Source: Desulfosporosinus sp. (lineage in GTDB: Bacteria; Bacillota; Desulfitobacteriia; Desulfitobacteriales; Desulfitobacteriaceae). Taken from it: 5,636 nt of DNA. This document shows positions 4,848 to 5,636 of this stretch, piece after piece. A program made the translations under genes and the position numbers. Location: assembly GCA_003132105.1 (NCBI GenBank), contig PKWS01000114.1, positions 1 through 5,636 of the forward strand. The letters run 5' to 3'. The notes beneath the pieces are model-generated. The model saw nothing but the letters and a program-made list of their open reading frames with translations, did no database searches and was not told where the DNA came from. Numbering within the stretch: the stretch's first letter is position 1; each line of letters opens with the position of its first letter.

Positions 4848-5636
4848 TTATACTCCCTCTCCCAAGGATGTACCCGTGTTCACAGGCATTTTCACCGGTG
4901 TGTTCTCGATCGTGTTGACCTGTTCCGTTCCAATTCGTCCACGTTTAGCACTTAAAGAAAACTCGACGTTGTTTAGCGACGTCAATTTATAACTTGACAA
5001 GGCGGGTTGTTCCCAGCCCATGGTCCGCAGGGTACGGATCAGGGTTTGAACACTTCTTGCATCCTTGGCACTTCCGTGTAAGGACATGCTGCCTTGCTTG
5101 TAAATCACCTGCTCAATCTTTAGCTCAACCCCTGGAAAGGTTTGCATGGCTTGAATTTGCGCTAAGCCATCTCCAATTTTCTCTGTGTTAATCTTTAACT
5201 TATTCCAGGCCGTTTCGAGATCTTCCTGTTGTTTGGCCTGTGCCTCAATACTTGCACCCTGGCGAGAAATCTGTTGAACTTCTTGTTTTAAGGGCAACGC
5301 CATTTGATAAAGTGAAAACCAAATTATAGTTCCGATAATAAAGAGAGTGACTATGAACAACGCCATCCCCTGGTACCTTCGTTGAACCATCTGAGCCGTA
5401 TTCGGTTGGCGCCAAAGATTAAGCTTGGGACGATGTGCGGAAATCCGTATTCCATACCCAACCGCCACCTCGCCCCACCCCTTATTTCCCTCAAGGACCT
5501 TCCCCCAGGAATCGGGGACATTCCTCAGCTTTGCTTGCTCTATCATTGAGACATGATTTGATGTCAGTAAACCCTGCGCTAGGAACTCTGCCACAGAGTC
5601 CCCATTCCAAACTAAACGTTTCAAATTGAGATCTGG
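4848..5636 (-). CDS. pilN: PilN-like type IV pilus assembly protein, probably fused to a PilM-like domain (5' end beyond the window)
   Basis: The frame is open to the right edge, giving 262 visible residues. A TTG at 5622-5624 could be read as a start, but it has no ribosome site and the frame continues through it, so the gene very likely begins outside the window. Counting from the edge: residues 1-65 resemble the end of the PilM/GspL actin-like ATPase fold (a small LVWNGD turn, a helix SVAEFLAQGL, then GWGEVAVGYGIRI where PilM has its final AxGLALR helix). Next comes a KLNLWRQ segment in the place of the INLLP motif of PilN, a membrane helix at about 90-110, a coiled coil (about 114-160) and an extracytoplasmic PilN-type domain (about 165-232), with a polar tail. 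PilN binds PilM on the inside and PilO on the outside. Stop TAA at 4848-4850, 2 bp before pilO. Confidence 0.75.
   Translation of the reverse strand, partial: PDLNLKRLVWNGDSVAEFLAQGLLTSNHVSMIEQAKLRNVPDSWGKVLEGNKGWGEVAVGYGIRISAHRPKLNLWRQPNTAQMVQRRYQGMALFIVTLFIIGTIIWFSLYQMALPLKQEVQQISRQGASIEAQAKQQEDLETAWNKLKINTEKIGDGLAQIQAMQTFPGVELKIEQVIYKQGSMSLHGSAKDARSVQTLIRTLRTMGWEQPALSSYKLTSLNNVEFSLSAKRGRIGTEQVNTIENTPVKMPVNTGTSLGEGV

Overview
All recognisable genes in this window lie on the minus strand, so the biological order runs from high to low coordinates. The content suggests a Gram-positive, probably endospore-forming anaerobe of the Clostridia, most likely a Peptococcaceae-type genome such as Desulfosporosinus or Desulfitobacterium. 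This rests on three things: type IV pilus (T4P) inner-membrane genes beside aroQ, an M24 Xaa-Pro peptidase and efp; an EF-P with a PGKGAA loop like that of Bacillus; and strong GGAGG-type ribosome sites. The genus is inferred and was not tested by a search.

Layout in transcription order. Positions 5636-4848 hold a PilN-like protein cut by the window edge. It is open-framed to the edge and seems to carry the end of a PilM-like ATPase domain in front of its membrane helix. It is followed 2 bp later by a PilO-like protein (4845-4288). A LysM-domain protein without a signal peptide follows at 4220-3684. A GC-rich hairpin (3617-3637) and a sigma-A-like promoter (3582-3610) separate this pilus block from aroQ (3527-3078, TTG start), a type II 3-dehydroquinase. 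A 175-bp gap with strong secondary structure (2903-3077) precedes the M24 Xaa-Pro peptidase (2902-1841). efp (1762-1205) has its own good promoter (1790-1818) and is followed by a perfect 16-bp hairpin (1147-1182). A membrane-anchored PAS-domain sensor starts at 998 and runs off the left edge; its output domain is not visible.

How the genes fit together: the PilN/PilO pair would form the membrane platform that links the cytoplasmic PilM-like ATPase fold to the extracytoplasmic side of a T4P machine, and the LysM protein is an uncharacterised companion. AroQ (shikimate pathway), the proline peptidase and EF-P (relief of ribosome stalling at proline runs) are housekeeping genes. The PAS sensor is a separate signalling gene.

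No complete, clearly new system is visible. The most interesting points are the apparent PilM-PilN fusion, the LysM protein in the pilus block, and the two intergenic hairpin regions. Those hairpins share a 16-of-18 motif and may be relics of a dispersed palindromic or IS200/IS605-like element.
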